Shown: positions 6,560 to 9,881 of the stretch, piece after piece
How the letters are laid out: each line of letters begins with the position of its first letter
How positions within the stretch are numbered: position 1 is the stretch's first letter
NCBI GenBank assembly: GCA_937863945.1
Contig: CALMIB010000387.1
Span: forward strand, 1-9,881
Reading direction: 5' to 3'
DNA from: an uncultured Longilinea sp.
Lineage (GTDB): Bacteria; Chloroflexota; Anaerolineae; Anaerolineales; Anaerolineaceae
Length of the DNA stretch: 9,881 bases
Notes under the pieces: model-generated
Database searches by the model: none
What the model saw: only the letters and a program-made list of their open reading frames with translations
What the model was told of the DNA's origin: nothing
Made by a program: the position numbers and the translations under genes

Positions 6560-6578
6560 CGCGGATATCCCTCCAGGC

Positions 6579-8540
6579 ATGCAGAACCGGCGCACCATTC
6601 TCCTCATTCTTCTGATCATCCTGAGCCTGCTGGCGGCCGGGGTGGGGGCAGCTTTTGCACAAAGCGGCGGCGGCGACCGGACTGAGGACCTTGAGTTCCA
6701 GGTGACCCAGTACGTCTGGGAGCTGCTGGCTTCTAACACACGGGCAATCGTCTGCACGGCCACGGTGGAGCATGAGGGTACGCCGACCTATTTTGAAACC
6801 CTGGCTTACTGCCCGATGAGCATCTTCTCCTGGGCGGTCACGCCAGAACCCACCGCGGCGACCGGAACGCCGCAGCCGGCCCGCCAGGAACAAATCATCG
6901 ACGAAGCCACGCTGTTCAAGTATTACAAGTGGCAATATAAGGAAGCCTTCCAGGTGACCCGCAAGGTCAAAGTCACCGCGCCGGACATGGTCGTATATAT
7001 GGCCGCGCCGGTGGGCTACCTGGACAAGCCCTACGTGATTATTTCGGCGTACGAACCGCTGACCTCAAACAGCATCGCCAGAATCACCGGCGTCATCAAT
7101 GAACAGACGCATTTCACCTGCCCGGGCAGCCGCTGCGAGGTGCCGCTGAGCGCGGATGCGACCATCGAATACTGGGCTGAAAACAGCGCTGGCGAAAGCA
7201 GCCAGCACAATTTTGGCACCGTGCGCTACTCGCTGACCGAGCAGGGCTACCGCGTGACCCTGGCAGCCACCACGCCCGTGGAGGAGTGGAGCGACGCCTG
7301 CGCGTTGAAGTTTGGCACCGATGTGCCCGGCTCGGTCGCGTGGGCGCGCATGCCGCTCACGCCGGTTGAGTTGAACACCTACAAAACCCTGCATTTTCTC
7401 ACCGGTAAGCTGATCATCAACAATCAGGTGGACACGAGCGGCTGCCCGAGCGGCGGATTTTTGGAGAACGGCGCGCCCAACAGTTGCGCCATCGAGACCG
7501 CACGGGAGCAGGTCAACGCCTGGCAAAACCAGTTCGATCCGGCCATCTGGAACGCTTCGCTTCAAAACGGCGTGCCGGCGCGGCTGTTGAAGACAGTTAT
7601 CGAAATCGAATCGCAGTACTGGCCGGGTGGCGAGCAGAATTACCTGTACGAGTACGGCCTGTCGCAGATCAATTACCTGGGCGTGGACGCCGCGCTGCGC
7701 TGGGACCCGGTGTTGTTCGATATGGTCTGCAACCCGGCGCAGTTCACCTGTTCGGCCGGCTATGTGAGCCTGCCGGCCACCCAGAAAGCCCAGTTGAAGG
7801 CCATCGTGTTGAGCATGCTCGACACCGCCTGCATCGACTGCCCGAACGGCGTCAACCTGGATAATGCCGCGCAGTCGATCAACATCCTTTCGCGAGTGCT
7901 GCTGGCCAACTGCGAACAGACGCGTTACATTCAGGCATCGGTGACCTCCAAACCGCCGTCTTATGAAGACATGTGGAAGTTGACGCTGGTCTCCTACCAT
8001 TCCGGCTTTGGCTGCCTGCTAAATGCGCTGCGCGATACGCAGGCCAGCGGGCAGGCGATGGATTGGGAGCATATCTCGGCCAACCTGAAATGCCCGGGCG
8101 GCAAAACCTACATCGACTCGCTGTGGCAGCGCCTGACCACCTTCGACTCTTACACCACGGCACCGGACGATCCCAAGGCACCCACGCTGGCGCCCACCTT
8201 CATCGCGGCCACGCCCATGCCGTCACCGACGCCGATTTACTCGACCGGCCGGCTGCGCCTGGTGGTGTACGTGGATAGCGACGGCAACCGCACGCCGACG
8301 CCAAACGAACTGGTGGACGGCATCACCGTGACGGCAGAATTCTCCGACGGCACCAGCGCAACCCAGACCGTTCGCAACGGCGAAGCCGTGTTTGACCTCT
8401 CCCGCAAGGGGGTCGGCACGACCATCCAACTCAGCGTCGGATACCTGTTCCGCGCTTACCAGACGATCGTCCCCACCTCGGGTGATCTCACTTACACCAT
8501 CCGGCTCGAACAACCGCTCATTCCCACGGCTATGCCGTAA
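6579..8540 (+). CDS. secreted Cys-rich protein with lysozyme/transglycosylase-like domain
   Basis: This 653-residue exported protein starts with a signal peptide: RR at 4-5, a hydrophobic core (about 7-24) and likely cleavage after AFA at 25-27. A Pro/Thr linker (88-100) leads to a beta-rich, Ig-like region (about 125-230). Residues about 328-370 resemble a lytic transglycosylase (SLT/lysozyme-like) core: VPARLLKTVIEIESQYWP with candidate catalytic Glu344, then YGLSQIN (359-365). A second Pro/Thr linker (about 528-555) precedes a C-terminal domain (556-645) whose DSDGN (566-570) and following Glu resemble SdrD-B/Cna-B-type calcium-binding folds. Fourteen cysteines after the signal suggest many disulfides. 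No C-terminal anchor is seen, so it is probably released or wall-associated. It follows the receiver-ATPase by 19 bases, with only a weak ribosome-binding site. A wall-opening role for an envelope machine is inferred; enzymatic activity is uncertain because the domain is divergent. Confidence 0.82.
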   Translation: MQNRRTILLILLIILSLLAAGVGAAFAQSGGGDRTEDLEFQVTQYVWELLASNTRAIVCTATVEHEGTPTYFETLAYCPMSIFSWAVTPEPTAATGTPQPARQEQIIDEATLFKYYKWQYKEAFQVTRKVKVTAPDMVVYMAAPVGYLDKPYVIISAYEPLTSNSIARITGVINEQTHFTCPGSRCEVPLSADATIEYWAENSAGESSQHNFGTVRYSLTEQGYRVTLAATTPVEEWSDACALKFGTDVPGSVAWARMPLTPVELNTYKTLHFLTGKLIINNQVDTSGCPSGGFLENGAPNSCAIETAREQVNAWQNQFDPAIWNASLQNGVPARLLKTVIEIESQYWPGGEQNYLYEYGLSQINYLGVDAALRWDPVLFDMVCNPAQFTCSAGYVSLPATQKAQLKAIVLSMLDTACIDCPNGVNLDNAAQSINILSRVLLANCEQTRYIQASVTSKPPSYEDMWKLTLVSYHSGFGCLLNALRDTQASGQAMDWEHISANLKCPGGKTYIDSLWQRLTTFDSYTTAPDDPKAPTLAPTFIAATPMPSPTPIYSTGRLRLVVYVDSDGNRTPTPNELVDGITVTAEFSDGTSATQTVRNGEAVFDLSRKGVGTTIQLSVGYLFRAYQTIVPTSGDLTYTIRLEQPLIPTAMP

Positions 8541-8557
8541 AGAAAGCCCGGTGGATC

Positions 8558-9881
8558 ATGTCCGATGAGTATCCAGTCCTCCCCGGCGGGGGAAAAGAGC
8601 CTGCAGATTCCGCGCAGCCGGTCAACGCTCAGCCTGAACTTGACGACTTGCGCGCCAGCATGGCTGAGGAAGAACAAGAGCAGCTGCGGCAAAAAAAGAA
8701 TTCCGGGTTGTTGAAAAAAGTCACCGGGCTGCTGCGTAAGAAAACCGGAATGCTGCCGGCTGTGCAGCCGCAGCCCGCGGAAACTAAACCGCTCAGCCCA
8801 TTCACCGGACCCTTGCCCGGCGAACAAGCGCAGCCGCCGATCGAAGAGAACTTGAACGCGCGGGGGGACGATGGTCTTGCACAATGGGAAGGCGGCGGAG
8901 AGCGAACGCAGGCGGAAGCAGACCGGGGTGAATTTCATCCATCCGATGAGCAAGCCGCGCATCCCCAGGAGCCACTGCCCGAATGGACGCCGGAAGCAGC
9001 GCAGACGGTGATTTCTGCCGCGGAGGCCAGACCCGATGCGGCCGCCGCCGAGAAGGTTGAACCCGTTCCTGTGGAAATTCCGGCCAGGTTGGATTTGGAC
9101 GCCGGTTTGATCGAAAGCGTGCTGGAAACGGAAGCAGCCCTGACTGACGCGGGCGACGGCTCGCTTTCGACGGCTTTCGTCAACGAAACCAGCGAGCCAG
9201 CGCCGATCCAGGCCGAAAAATTACGCGCCGAGCTAATGCCGGAAGCTGTGCCGGTTTCCGATGCGCCCAAAAAAACCACCCGCAACCTGATCCAGCGGGT
9301 AACCGGCTGGTTGAACCCGGACGCGGTCAAGCCGGAAGAAATGCCAACCGAGGTGAGCGACGACGAACTGAGCGAACGCCTGCTGAAGGTGCAATCGCCC
9401 GAGCCTGCCGCCGGGATCCCCGGCCAGCACAGGTTTTTCTACGATGACTACGCCTCTCAGGAAGCGCCGGAGGCGGTGGAAGAACATTCCGAGGAGCAGG
9501 ACGAGGTTGTCGATCTGTTTTTGCGGTTGTCACAGGGCGCCGAAACGGAAAGCAAGGTCACCGCGCCGAAAAACCAGGTCGATTTGGCCGGTGGAAGCGT
9601 GCTGCATCGGGATTGGGTGGACACCCAAGCGCATTTTCACACCGAAGAGCCTGTGGCAGAAGATTACGTCGAACATGCTGCCGAACCCGACCAGAAAGAG
9701 ATGGTCAAAGCACCTTCACGCTTGAGCGTGTTGGCAGCGGCTGAAGAAGCCCCGCCGGCCATCGAAGAGGTGCGCTCGCAGGTGCTGGTGGACTATGAGG
9801 AACCATCCGCCGATGCTGTGTTCACGCCGCGGGCCACTTTCGCTAAGAGGGCGGTTGCCTGGGGGCGAAATAACCTGCGCT
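8558..9881 (+). CDS. acidic low-complexity protein of unknown function, 3' end outside window
   Basis: The frame from ATG 8558 is open without a stop to the window end, giving 441 residues so far. It begins 17 bases after the previous stop, with a GGTGG stretch shortly before the ATG, and codon composition matches its neighbours. The sequence is rich in Glu, Ala, Pro, Asp and Gln, with no signal peptide and no membrane segment so far, and looks mostly disordered. Two short basic amphipathic segments stand out and resemble each other: about 46-60 (KKNSGLLKKVTGLLRKK) and about 238-252 (KKTTRNLIQRVTGWL). The visible part ends in another basic stretch, FAKRAVAWGRNNLR (428-441), the sort of sequence that often precedes a membrane helix. 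I do not recognise a family. A membrane-linked scaffold of the preceding operon is a guess from context and charge pattern. Confidence 0.8.
   Translation, partial: MSDEYPVLPGGGKEPADSAQPVNAQPELDDLRASMAEEEQEQLRQKKNSGLLKKVTGLLRKKTGMLPAVQPQPAETKPLSPFTGPLPGEQAQPPIEENLNARGDDGLAQWEGGGERTQAEADRGEFHPSDEQAAHPQEPLPEWTPEAAQTVISAAEARPDAAAAEKVEPVPVEIPARLDLDAGLIESVLETEAALTDAGDGSLSTAFVNETSEPAPIQAEKLRAELMPEAVPVSDAPKKTTRNLIQRVTGWLNPDAVKPEEMPTEVSDDELSERLLKVQSPEPAAGIPGQHRFFYDDYASQEAPEAVEEHSEEQDEVVDLFLRLSQGAETESKVTAPKNQVDLAGGSVLHRDWVDTQAHFHTEEPVAEDYVEHAAEPDQKEMVKAPSRLSVLAAAEEAPPAIEEVRSQVLVDYEEPSADAVFTPRATFAKRAVAWGRNNLR

Noticed and set aside
7065..8000. Minus-strand frame of 311 codons opposite the secreted protein gene.
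   Set aside because: It is His/Arg/Val-rich without motifs, as expected opposite a GC-rich gene; the plus frame has a signal peptide and domain features.
8492..9330. Two minus-strand frames (8492-8962, 8935-9330) over the last gene.
   Set aside because: The plus frame is open for 441 codons from an operon-spaced ATG with no stop; the minus frames lack start signals and motifs.

Overview
The window looks like a chromosomal segment of a free-living, fairly GC-rich bacterium. Chloroflexota (Anaerolineae-like) is my best guess. It rests on the Pro/Thr-rich 'TPxPT' linkers in the secreted protein, the cytidylate kinase-like protein, and the receiver-CpaE/TadZ ATPase beside a large hybrid kinase. 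No rRNA, tRNA, CRISPR array, transposase or phage gene was found.

Layout. Bases 1-358 are the AT-rich 3' part of an Mrr-type restriction endonuclease gene, cut by the window edge. Composition changes sharply near base 400, where a GC-rich ogt-type DNA alkyltransferase gene begins (409-909). A 304-base gap (910-1213), flanked by inverted copies of a short repeat, separates it from a convergent cytidylate kinase-like gene (1214-1867, minus). A divergent regulatory region follows (1868-2194). It has a good sigma70-type promoter on each strand, and both leaders contain hairpins.

The rest is all on the plus strand. A 1005-residue membrane-anchored hybrid histidine kinase (2195-5212) carries TM, PAS, PAS, HisKA, HATPase, REC, REC and Hpt. 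After 132 bases come three closely spaced genes: a receiver domain fused to a CpaE/TadZ-type MinD-like ATPase (5345-6559), a secreted Cys-rich protein with a lysozyme-like fold signature (6579-8540), and a long acidic low-complexity protein that stays open to the window end (8558-9881). The last two spacers are 19 and 17 bases, which fits one transcript.

Inferred working model. The kinase can pass phosphate from His370 through its receivers to Hpt His945, and the obvious next acceptor is Asp52 of the receiver-ATPase encoded next door. CpaE/TadZ proteins place Tad (Flp) pilus or related secretion machines at the membrane. The secreted lysozyme-like protein could open or remodel the wall, or act outside the cell. 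The acidic protein could be a membrane-linked scaffold. This would be a phosphorelay controlling placement of an envelope machine. No pilin, CpaF, TadB or TadC gene lies in the window, so the machine itself is unproven.
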